A DNA stretch of 8,036 bases from Candidatus Acetothermia bacterium. Lineage in GTDB: Bacteria; Bipolaricaulota; Bipolaricaulia; UBA7950. The translations under genes were made by a program, and so were the position numbers. Every line of letters starts with the position of its first letter. The stretch's first letter is position 1. The stretch spans positions 1 through 8,036 of the forward strand of contig DOHL01000091.1 in the NCBI GenBank assembly GCA_003535305.1. The letters run 5' to 3'. The notes below the pieces were generated by a model. The model saw only the letters and a program-made list of their open reading frames with translations. It was not told the DNA's origin and did no database searches. Shown one piece after another: positions 1 through 4,745 of the stretch.

Positions 1-22
1 TGGCAGGGATCAGCTCGTCGAG
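1..22. repeat. 22-bp exact direct repeat, copy 1
   Basis: The first 22 bases of the window are identical to bases 1109-1130, which lie inside the ZIP transporter gene and there encode the residues LDELIPA on the minus strand. Read on the minus strand, this copy would also give LDELIPA, but a TGA lies about 10 codons upstream in that frame, so no intact gene enters here. The match stops at base 23; whether it continues to the left cannot be seen. Most likely it is a remnant of a ZIP gene end or a duplication scar. The exact match is certain, its origin is inference. Confidence 0.75.
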
Positions 23-79
23 GTGGACAGGAGAAGGTCAAGGCGTCTGTCTTCTTGTTAGGACTCGCGCCGGACTCGA

Positions 80-108
80 TTGACCGTCTGTCGCTTGCAG
101 AATATAAT
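80..108 (+). promoter_or_regulatory. Sigma70-type promoter of the SDR gene
   Basis: TTGACC at 80-85 (5 of 6 to the -35 consensus) and TATAAT at 103-108 (6 of 6 to the -10 consensus) are separated by exactly 17 bases. Transcription would be expected to begin near base 115, leaving a leader of about 20 nt that contains the ribosome binding site of the SDR gene starting at 134. It is the only near-consensus promoter I could find by eye in the window. Confidence 0.8.
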
Positions 109-133
109 CTTACTGGAAGGAAGGTGAGTGCGT

Positions 134-925
134 ATGGATCTGGGCCTTGTCGGGAAGGTGGCGATTATCGGTGGAGGGAGCCGTGGGCTGGGGAAGGCGT
201 GCGCGCTGCGCTTAGCTCAGGAGGGGGTTAAGGTAGCGATTTGCGCACGGGATACACACGCGATCAAGGCGGCAGCTGAGGAAATTAACGCGGCATACGG
301 GGTTAAAGTTCTTCCGATCGCGGCCGATCAGAGCAAAGCGGCGGAGATAGAGCGTCTGGTGGCGACGACCGTGGAGGCGTTCGGCAGGATCGATATCGTG
401 GTAAACAATACGGGTGGCCCTCCGCCGGGGACGTTCCTCGATCACGACGACGCGGCGTGGGAGCGCGCGTTTCAGGGGCTGCTGATGTCGGTCGTGCGGA
501 TCTGCCAAGCGGTCGTTCCGATCATGCAGGCTCAGGGAGGGGGGAGGATCATCAATAACACGTCGTTCACCGTAAAGGAGCCTGCCGATCGGCTCATCCT
601 GTCAAACGTCTTCCGCGTTGGCGTTATCGCGTTGGCGAAGACCCTCTCCCGCGAGTTGGCCGGCGACAACATCCTAATCAACAACATCTGTCCGGGGTCG
701 TTTGACACGGAGCGGATGCGGCGCCTGCTGGAGGAGCGGGCCACAGCCACCGGCAGGCCGCTTGACGAGGTGAGGGCCGCATGGGTCGAGCAGATTCCGA
801 TCGGCCGGCTGCAGCGTCCCGAGGAGCTCGCCGACCTCGTCGCTTTCCTCGCCTCAGAGCGGGCGAGTGGGATCACCGGTGCGACAATCCCAGTCGACGG
901 TGGGATGTTGCACGGGCTGTTCTAG
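134..925 (+). CDS. SDR-family oxidoreductase with altered catalytic residues
   Basis: This 263-residue protein has the Rossmann fold of classical short-chain dehydrogenases, usually annotated 3-oxoacyl-ACP reductase-like. The dinucleotide loop is GGGSRGLG at residues 13-20, NNTGG (91-95) stands for the usual NNAG, and PG (187-188) and the C-terminal VDGG (254-257) are conserved. Ser144 is in the position of the catalytic serine, but 13 residues later, where Tyr belongs, there is Ser157, and the Lys position is Arg161. This resembles the known BKR-like SDR subgroup lacking a perfect tetrad, so the substrate and even catalysis are uncertain. I chose ATG at 134 because AGGTGA at 122-127 is 6 bases upstream; a GTG at 128 is possible. 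It is a single gene with its own promoter, convergent with the minus-strand block, and looks GC-richer than the ferritin/SOR genes. Confidence 0.9.
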   Translation: MDLGLVGKVAIIGGGSRGLGKACALRLAQEGVKVAICARDTHAIKAAAEEINAAYGVKVLPIAADQSKAAEIERLVATTVEAFGRIDIVVNNTGGPPPGTFLDHDDAAWERAFQGLLMSVVRICQAVVPIMQAQGGGRIINNTSFTVKEPADRLILSNVFRVGVIALAKTLSRELAGDNILINNICPGSFDTERMRRLLEERATATGRPLDEVRAAWVEQIPIGRLQRPEELADLVAFLASERASGITGATIPVDGGMLHGLF

Positions 926-960
926 TGTCTGCTTGCGACGCAAAATTGATAAAATTAGTG

Positions 961-1002
961 CAGTTAACGCCAAGTAAAAGCACTTTTCTTGGCTAAAAAC
1001 TG
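961..1002. terminator. Hairpin between convergent genes, possible terminator
   Basis: The 94-bp AT-rich gap between the SDR stop and the ZIP stop holds an imperfect inverted repeat. CAGTT (961-965) pairs with AACTG (998-1002), GCCAAG (969-974) with CTTGGC (988-993), and AAAAG with CTTTT inside. There is no T-run directly after it on the plus strand. On the minus strand a T-rich stretch follows after a few bases. It could stop transcription of the ZIP operon, less clearly that of the SDR gene. Confidence 0.4.
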
Positions 1003-1019
1003 ACAGTTAAACTACTCGC

Positions 1020-1784
1020 CTACCGCAGCAGCCACAGACTAGCTGCCATCACAATCATGCCGGCGATAACCCCGACGATCGCGAGATGATCTTCCTTGAG
1101 TATGCGGGTGGCAGGGATCAGCTCGTCGAGCGAGATGAAGACCATTACTCCACCGACTGCAGCGAGCACGTAGCTGAGCACCGCATCAGTTAAAAACGGT
1201 ATCAGAACGAGCGCGGCCAAACCGGCGCCGACCGGTTCGGCCAGCCCGGCAAGAAACGACCAAAGAAACGCTTTTTTTCGGTTGTTGGTCGCAGCATAGA
1301 TCGGTGCGGCCACGGCTATTCCTTCGGTAATATTATGCAAGGCGATCGCCACGGCAATGGCAATCCCGAGCGATGGGTCGACCAACGTACCCATAAATAC
1401 GGCCATCCCTTCGGGGAAGTTATGAATGCCTATCCCGAGCGCCACGAACAGCCCTGTCTTCATCATTCGACTATTGCGCTCATCTGTTCCGGTACGATGG
1501 CGCTCGGCAATGAAATCATGCGGGATTGAAACATCGATCAAGAACATCACTCCCATCCCAACGAAGAATGCCAGGTGAGCTCGGATAAAGCCGATCTGCT
1601 CTATCCCACCTTGCAGCAGCTCGATATAGGAGAGAAGAATCATCACCCCGGCGGAGAAGCCGAGAGCAAGAGCCATGAATCGTGGGCCGGGTTTACGAAC
1701 CATGATCCCGATCAACCCGCCCACTGCAGTAGACAGCCCGGCGAGTGTTGTGATCAATAGCGCTAAACCGATGCTATTGGCCAT
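1020..1784 (-). CDS. zupT: ZIP-family divalent metal transporter (ZupT-like)
   Basis: A 254-residue integral membrane protein of the ZIP family, which moves Zn, Fe, Mn or related divalent ions into the cytoplasm. Hydrophobic segments start near residues 5, 36, 68, 112, 140, 172 and 232. The family metal-site motifs are both present: HNFPEG at 121-126 and HNITEG at 150-155, plus Glu55 in the second membrane segment. A charged loop (residues 88-108) has several His/Asp/Glu/Arg. I chose ATG at 1784 because AAGGAGG (1790-1796) lies 5 bases upstream; the frame stays open to 1841. It is the last gene of the minus-strand block, 76 nt after the nitroreductase gene. The stretch encoding LDELIPA (219-225) is the second copy of the 22-bp repeat. 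The metal is not predictable; Mn or Fe would fit the neighbouring stress and ferritin genes. Confidence 0.9.
   Translation of the reverse strand: MANSIGLALLITTLAGLSTAVGGLIGIMVRKPGPRFMALALGFSAGVMILLSYIELLQGGIEQIGFIRAHLAFFVGMGVMFLIDVSIPHDFIAERHRTGTDERNSRMMKTGLFVALGIGIHNFPEGMAVFMGTLVDPSLGIAIAVAIALHNITEGIAVAAPIYAATNNRKKAFLWSFLAGLAEPVGAGLAALVLIPFLTDAVLSYVLAAVGGVMVFISLDELIPATRILKEDHLAIVGVIAGMIVMAASLWLLR
1109..1130. repeat. 22-bp exact direct repeat, copy 2
   Basis: Identical to bases 1-22. It lies inside the ZIP gene and encodes LDELIPA, close to the last membrane segment. The two copies are in the same orientation and bracket 1.1 kb carrying the SDR gene and the last 29 codons of the ZIP gene. 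Confidence 0.75.
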
Positions 1785-1821
1785 AGAGACCTCCTTGTCT
1801 ACCGACTGAACCGTCTGAATT

Positions 1822-1848
1822 ATCTCTGGACAAGTCGCCACCAGAGAT
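1822..1848 (-). promoter_or_regulatory. Inverted repeat upstream of the ZIP gene, possible operator
   Basis: ATCTCTGG (1822-1829) and CCAGAGAT (1841-1848) form a perfect 8-bp inverted repeat with an 11-base centre, about 40 bases before the ZIP start. On the minus strand, a -10-like GATAAT overlaps one arm, without a convincing -35. It could be an operator for a metalloregulator, a leader hairpin or part of a terminator of the nitroreductase gene. The repeat is seen; the role is inference. Confidence 0.35.
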
Positions 1849-1860
1849 TAAACATCGTGA

Positions 1861-2436
1861 TCAATCTTTTTCTAACTCCGAGATAAAGCGATTGCGTGCC
1901 ATCACCTCAATGAGCGGTTTGCGATCGCGTTCTCCAAGCTCAATCGCACGATGGTCTTCGGAGAGATTTACGGGATCACCAGGACGCGCGACGATGATCA
2001 GGGTGATGAGGACGTAGTCCGCGGGGACCTTTAAGATTTCCTTCACCTTCGTCGGGTTGTACCCGGCGATCGGGTGGGCGATCAACCCCATCTCAGTTGC
2101 CTGAATCATCAGGTTGCCGGCGGCCATCCCGCAGCCGAAAAGAAAGTAGTCGCGCTCGTCGGAGAGCTTGCAGTCAAGATCGCGCTGCGATGCAATAGCG
2201 ATGATCACCGGCGCGGGCGCGGTCCAGTAGTTTCCCTTCGGCATCGTTTCCTTGATTGCGGCAAGCTTCTCTTTGTCGTCGATGACGATGAATCGCCACG
2301 GTTGACTGTTGAAGCACGATGGGGCGAGGTGCGCCGCCTCGATAAGGAGCCCGATCTCTTCCGCGCAGACCGGCTCGGCAGAGAGGGCGCGCTTGGCCCG
2401 CCTCTCCACGATCAAGTGATGAATCGCTCGTGTCAT
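1861..2436 (-). CDS. Nitroreductase-family FMN oxidoreductase
   Basis: A 191-residue soluble flavoprotein of the nitroreductase fold, which uses FMN and NAD(P)H to reduce nitro compounds, quinones or flavins, usually as a homodimer. The N-terminal VERRAKRALSAEPV (10-23) matches the family's RRSxRxF signature that contacts the FMN phosphate. SCFNSQPWRF near residue 40 is the usual P-S-x-x-N-x-Q-P-W loop. A glycine-rich GCGMAAGN helix near residue 100 and GYNP further on are also typical. Length is normal. I chose ATG at 2436 because GGAGG (2442-2446) is 5 bases upstream; an earlier ATG at 2478 has no ribosome binding site. It lies between the desulforedoxin and the ZIP transporter. The substrate cannot be predicted. 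Confidence 0.9.
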   Translation of the reverse strand: MTRAIHHLIVERRAKRALSAEPVCAEEIGLLIEAAHLAPSCFNSQPWRFIVIDDKEKLAAIKETMPKGNYWTAPAPVIIAIASQRDLDCKLSDERDYFLFGCGMAAGNLMIQATEMGLIAHPIAGYNPTKVKEILKVPADYVLITLIIVARPGDPVNLSEDHRAIELGERDRKPLIEVMARNRFISELEKD

Positions 2437-2437
2437 G

Positions 2438-2518
2438 TCACGCCTCCTCTTTCTGGAAACGAACAGGAAACATATCATGCTCGAAGTTCCCGTATCCGTC
2501 TCCGTGGTTCCTGGGCAC
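2438..2518 (-). CDS. Candidate 26-residue ORF before the nitroreductase
   Basis: A GTG at 2518 is preceded at 8 bases by AAGGAG, which overlaps the desulforedoxin stop codon. The frame runs 26 codons and its TGA ends one base before the nitroreductase ATG, so the two could be translationally coupled. The peptide is hydrophilic, with His, Asp, Glu and aromatic residues (NHGDGYGNFEHD near its start) and no cysteines or membrane segment. I do not recognise it. It may be only a chance frame in a 94-base gap. Confidence 0.3.
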   Translation of the reverse strand: MPRNHGDGYGNFEHDMFPVRFQKEEA

Positions 2519-2530
2519 GAGGGACACTCC

Positions 2531-2641
2531 TTAAGCGTGCATCGGCACGTCGCAGCAGACGAGTGTCCCTGCGCCGGATTTCGTTACTGTGACCTCTTGC
2601 CCGCAGATATCGCAGATATAGGTCTTCCCTTCCTCTACTAT
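2531..2641 (-). CDS. Desulforedoxin (36 residues) with ATA at the start position
   Basis: This short frame encodes a complete desulforedoxin, a small rubredoxin-like protein whose dimer binds one Fe(Cys)4 per subunit and carries electrons, here probably to the superoxide reductase. The iron ligands are CDIC (10-13) and the adjacent CC pair (29-30); the GAGTLVCC segment is typical. As I recall the Desulfovibrio gigas protein, the alignment is essentially gap-free and its initiator Met falls on the ATA at 2639-2641. No ATG, GTG or TTG exists in frame upstream. AAGGAG (2649-2654) sits 7 bases before the ATA, exactly where a start should be. Either AUA initiates, or the start is mutated by one G-to-A change, or there is a base error. 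The same domain is the N-terminus of 2Fe superoxide reductases; here it is a separate gene downstream of SOR. Confidence 0.8.
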   Translation of the reverse strand: MVEEGKTYICDICGQEVTVTKSGAGTLVCCDVPMHA

Positions 2642-2648
2642 GGTAAAA

Positions 2649-2654
2649 CTCCTT
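2649..2654 (-). promoter_or_regulatory. Ribosome binding site supporting the ATA start
   Basis: AAGGAG on the minus strand, 7 bases before ATA at 2639-2641. This spacing supports initiation at the ATA codon, since no standard start codon lies at usable distance in the desulforedoxin frame. It directly borders the first of the three tandem palindromes. Confidence 0.6.
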
Positions 2655-2657
2655 CTT

Positions 2658-2751
2658 CCTGCCTTGTGGAGTGTTACTCCTATGGGGCCTGCCCTGTGGA
2701 GCGTTCGTTACTCCTATGGGGCCTGCCCCGTGGAGCACTGCTCCTACGGGG
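2658..2751. repeat. Three tandem palindromic repeats (copies A, B, C)
   Basis: Three head-to-tail units begin with CCTGCC at 2658, 2688 and 2722. Each is itself a hairpin: the left arm resembles CCCCGTGGAG and the right arm CTCCTATGGGG or CTCCTACGGGG. The best paired is copy C, whose CCCCGTGGAGC and GCTCCTACGGGG arms match apart from one bulged base around a 3-base loop. Centres vary in length and sequence. The array fills the gap between SOR and desulforedoxin and contains the SOR stop codon. Single copies recur at 3604-3632 and 4706-4745. It resembles REP-type intergenic elements; the family is not one I recognise. Confidence 0.8.
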
Positions 2752-3091
2752 AAAGTATGAAAGAGCTCTCCCACAGCCCGTGGATGTTGCAGTACTCGAT
2801 AGCGATCAGCTCGCTGAACTCAGCGAGATTGGCGTGGCAAGTCACCTCTGGTATTCCGTAGGTCGGCCCGAGGTCGAACGCGGCCATATGCACAGCCAAC
2901 CCTTCCTTGACCCCATAGAGATGGATCCATTTGATGTGGTGCGCGATCGTGTTCGGATGCGGCACTTCCTTGCCGACGGTGATCTTGACAATCTTGTCTG
3001 TGCAGTCCGGGTAATCGACAAGCTCGATCACCGGAACATGTTTCTCTTTCCCTTCTTGAGTTTCTGTCTTAACTAAGTCTCCGATGCGCAT
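2744..3091 (-). CDS. Superoxide reductase, neelaredoxin type (1Fe-SOR)
   Basis: A 115-residue cytoplasmic protein that reduces superoxide to hydrogen peroxide at a single Fe(His)4(Cys) centre without making O2, typical of anaerobes. The ligands are visible: His18 in EKHVP (16-20, which also holds the conserved Glu and Lys), His45 and His51 in HPNTIAHHIKW (45-55), then Cys101 and His104 in CNIHGLW. There is no N-terminal desulforedoxin domain, so this is the one-iron form; a separate desulforedoxin gene lies about 100 bases downstream. The ATG at 3091 has GGGGAGG a few bases upstream, inside the end of the ferritin 1 gene, whose stop is 3 bases away, so the two are surely co-transcribed. The last residue and the TAG lie inside palindromic repeat C, so the final residues (SFILSP) are probably not functionally important. 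Confidence 0.95.
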   Translation of the reverse strand: MRIGDLVKTETQEGKEKHVPVIELVDYPDCTDKIVKITVGKEVPHPNTIAHHIKWIHLYGVKEGLAVHMAAFDLGPTYGIPEVTCHANLAEFSELIAIEYCNIHGLWESSFILSP

Positions 3092-3094
3092 GTG

Positions 3095-3592
3095 CTACCT
3101 CCCCATTTCGATTTCCGCCAGATCTTCTAATAGAGCCTCGAAATCCTCTTCGTGGTCCACTTCATCGGCCAAGATAGGGATAAGCATTTGATAGGTGATA
3201 GGGTCTTTGTCTTTAGTCTTTGCCAATAGACGGGTGTAGACATCGATGGCACACTGTTCTCCATTCACTCCTTGCTTGATGATCGCTCTGACCGAAAAGT
3301 CGGTCGGCTTTAAGTAGGCGCAAGTTGCCATTTTGCCCCATTCAACAGGATCGGTGAGCGGTGTTCCTCCCAATTGAATGATCCGGTCGGATAACATTTG
3401 AGCGTGGCGCAGCTCGTCAGCAGCATGCTCGGTCAGCTCGGCCACTGCTACTTCCCTCATCGGGCCTTTGACGATTTGGGCGCCGACCCAATACTGATAA
3501 TAGGCCGACCACTCATCAGCGAACGCCTTGTTGAGAAGGTTGATTAACTCAACAACATCCATTCCTACAATCGCTCTACCTTTTGTTCCCAT
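3095..3592 (-). CDS. Ferritin-like diiron protein 1 (DPSL/bacterioferritin-like)
   Basis: A 165-residue four-helix protein of the ferritin-like superfamily, expected to bind a diiron centre and oxidise and store iron using H2O2 or O2. Likely iron ligands are Glu27 in helix 1, ExxH at 60-63 (ELRH) in helix 2, Glu112 in helix 3 and ExxH at 144-147 (EVDH) in helix 4. Cys91 and Cys114 are placed like the cysteine pair known from Dps-like (DPSL, thioferritin) proteins. I chose ATG at 3592 because AGGAGG lies about 8 bases upstream; an earlier ATG at 3628 starts inside a palindromic repeat. It is tightly coupled to SOR, 3 bases downstream, which suggests removal of the peroxide and iron that SOR chemistry involves. 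A ferroxidase of rubrerythrin type is less likely because no rubredoxin domain is present. Confidence 0.85.
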   Translation of the reverse strand: MGTKGRAIVGMDVVELINLLNKAFADEWSAYYQYWVGAQIVKGPMREVAVAELTEHAADELRHAQMLSDRIIQLGGTPLTDPVEWGKMATCAYLKPTDFSVRAIIKQGVNGEQCAIDVYTRLLAKTKDKDPITYQMLIPILADEVDHEEDFEALLEDLAEIEMGR

Positions 3593-3603
3593 TCTATATA
3601 CCT

Positions 3604-3632
3604 CCTGCCCCGTGGAATAGTATTCCATGGGG
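3604..3632. repeat. Palindromic repeat, copy D
   Basis: CCCCGTGGAATA (3608-3619) pairs with TATTCCATGGGG (3621-3632) around a single central base, with one G-T position. The outer flank CCTG matches the tandem copies at 2658-2751. It lies directly upstream of ferritin 1, and its left border is shared with the AGGAGG ribosome binding site of that gene, so a folded mRNA hairpin would end next to the ribosome landing site. Confidence 0.75.
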
Positions 3633-3679
3633 ACTGTATTGATTTACTTGTGTCTCCGTTGTCAGATCTTTTTCCTTAT

Positions 3680-3694
3680 CGATGCTTCGCATCG
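3680..3694. other. Small perfect hairpin in the gap after the cytochrome b5 gene
   Basis: CGATGC and GCATCG form a perfect 6-bp stem with a 3-base loop. No T-run follows on the minus strand, so it is a poor terminator. The remaining bases of this 167-base gap (3593-3759) show no convincing promoter; a CTGACA-like -35 upstream of ferritin 1 has no matching -10. Confidence 0.35.
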
Positions 3695-3759
3695 CTCTCT
3701 ATTTTATTGCCACCCAGCAGTTTGCCGGCTTCATGATAGCGCTGCATCGAGAACAGTCA

Positions 3760-3993
3760 TCACTCGCAAAAAATGCCGATGACGGGAAACTTCGCGAGCA
3801 AATCTGCGCCATGGGGAGCCGTATTAAGCGCAGCGGTCAGATCGATGCCTGCCTGATGCAGGACCTGATGGTTCCCCTTTTGCCATAGAAAACTACTTGA
3901 TAGATCATAGACTTTTCCTTTATAGGCAATGAATGCCGGCGCTCCGTTCCTTCCATCATACTGCGCCAGCTCTTGTTTAGTAAATTCTCTCAT
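3760..3993 (-). CDS. Small cytochrome b5-like heme-binding protein
   Basis: A 77-residue single-domain protein of the prokaryotic cytochrome b5-like heme/steroid-binding family. It begins with the standard EFTKQELAQYDG (3-14), followed by PAFIAYKGKVYDLS (19-32) and W37. Histidines at 42 and 46 (GNHQVLHQAG), DLT (51-53) and His61 in APHG (59-62) follow the usual pattern; one early His plus His61 are the likely heme ligands. There is no signal peptide or membrane anchor, so it should be cytoplasmic. It would be a one-electron carrier. It sits between two ferritin-like genes, which suggests but does not prove a role in ferritin iron oxidation or release. The ribosome binding site is weak (AAGGA about 13 bases before the ATG), so expression may be low or coupled to ferritin 2. 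Confidence 0.88.
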   Translation of the reverse strand: MREFTKQELAQYDGRNGAPAFIAYKGKVYDLSSSFLWQKGNHQVLHQAGIDLTAALNTAPHGADLLAKFPVIGIFCE

Positions 3994-4027
3994 CTTCGAA
4001 TAATTTTCCTTAACCAGCGACGGATAA

Positions 4028-4059
4028 AAAGCGGGCGCTCTCCATCCTCACTGCGCTTT
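4028..4059 (-). terminator. Weak terminator-like hairpin after ferritin 2
   Basis: On the minus strand AAAGCG, overlapping the ferritin 2 stop codon, can pair with CGCTTT (read from 4033 down to 4028), and a run of five T follows at once. The enclosed 20 bases include a further GCGC pairing. The stem is short, so it may only attenuate transcription into the cytochrome b5 gene. Confidence 0.3.
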
Positions 4060-4609
4060 AACGCAAGAACTTAGAGACAAAAGGAGATGTCTCGCCGCGC
4101 CGTAAGAAATGACCGGAAGGACCTTCGCCAAGGAATTCCGAGAACCATGATTCATGCTCGATCTCCTCGTTGAGGATCGCCAAAGCGAGATCATAGGTAC
4201 GATGATCCTTTCCCGCGGTCATATTGCAGATTTGAGTATATGCTCGTACGGCACACCGCTCAGCTTCTACCAACACGTTCAGTATCGCTTTGACATCTGT
4301 TGGGTCGTCCGGCAGGTAAGCGGGCGGACAGCCGGATAGATCATGAAACTGGTTCATATTGCGCGGTAATTTCCCGTCCAGCTCGTAGATACGAGGCACG
4401 AGTGCCTCAAAATGGTTCCGGTCTTCGATACGCGCCGTCTCCGCGATCTCTTTGATTCCCTCACCTTCAAGCCCGATCAGATTGAATCGCAAAATTGTGT
4501 AATAATAGTACGTGGTCAGTTCGGCAGACGCATTCTTAACCAGCATCTCCACCAGCTGATCGACGTTAACTCCGGATCGTTCTACTACTTCCCGTGTCAC
4601 TTTTGCCAT
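4058..4609 (-). CDS. Ferritin-like diiron protein 2 (Dps-like, DPSL)
   Basis: A 183-residue ferritin-superfamily protein, a distant paralogue of the one at 3095-3592. Likely diiron ligands are Glu30 in helix 1, the DRNH segment (63-66) with nearby Glu62 in helix 2, Glu117 in helix 3 and ExxH at 149-152 (EIEH) in helix 4. Cys94 and Cys119, 25 apart, fit the cysteine pair described for DPSL proteins (thioferritins); Cys128 is extra. The C-terminal tail GEGPSGHFLRRG...SPFVSKF is characteristic of a Dps-like group I have seen in anaerobes. These proteins form 12-subunit cages that use peroxide to oxidise Fe(II) and protect DNA. I chose the second of two adjacent ATGs (4609) because AGGAGG (4616-4621) is 6 bases before it but only 3 before the first. 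It follows korB by 112 bases. Confidence 0.88.
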   Translation of the reverse strand: MAKVTREVVERSGVNVDQLVEMLVKNASAELTTYYYYTILRFNLIGLEGEGIKEIAETARIEDRNHFEALVPRIYELDGKLPRNMNQFHDLSGCPPAYLPDDPTDVKAILNVLVEAERCAVRAYTQICNMTAGKDHRTYDLALAILNEEIEHESWFSEFLGEGPSGHFLRRGETSPFVSKFLR

Positions 4610-4705
4610 CATATGCCTCCTGTAGTTTTATTAGCGCAATATCCTCCCACTTAACGGCCCTCTGTTCCGAGATTTTGTCGCCTGATCACCCCTTAAATTG
4701 AGCCC

Positions 4706-4745
4706 GCCCCGTGGAATAAGTTCACTGGTTCCTATTCCACGGGGC
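4706..4745. repeat. Palindromic repeat, copy E (perfect 13-bp arms)
   Basis: GCCCCGTGGAATA (4706-4718) and TATTCCACGGGGC (4733-4745) are perfect inverted arms around a 14-base loop. The arms match copy D and resemble the tandem copies at 2658-2751. The korB stop codon is in the loop and the last seven korB residues are encoded by the loop and one arm. No T-run follows, so it is not a typical terminator. Confidence 0.85.

Noticed and set aside
1..231. Open plus-strand frame from the window edge to a TAA at 229-231, possible end of an upstream gene
   Set aside because: It runs about 100 bases into the well-supported SDR gene and its most protein-like part coincides with the consensus promoter, so it is probably not coding.
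2658..2751. Short tandem repeats considered as a CRISPR array
   Set aside because: Units are contiguous without unique spacers of constant length, each is a palindrome, and related single copies occur elsewhere.
2475..2774. 99-residue minus-strand frame starting at 2774
   Set aside because: It runs through the tandem palindromes and reads the desulforedoxin region in the wrong frame; the desulforedoxin frame has the conserved cysteines.
2435..3076. 213-residue plus-strand frame
   Set aside because: It is antisense to SOR and desulforedoxin, which have clear family motifs, and has no recognisable domain.
3676..3747. 23-codon minus-strand frame after the cytochrome b5 stop, in the same frame
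   Set aside because: Two consecutive TGA codons separate it from cytochrome b5, no ribosome binding site precedes its ATG, and the peptide matches nothing I know.
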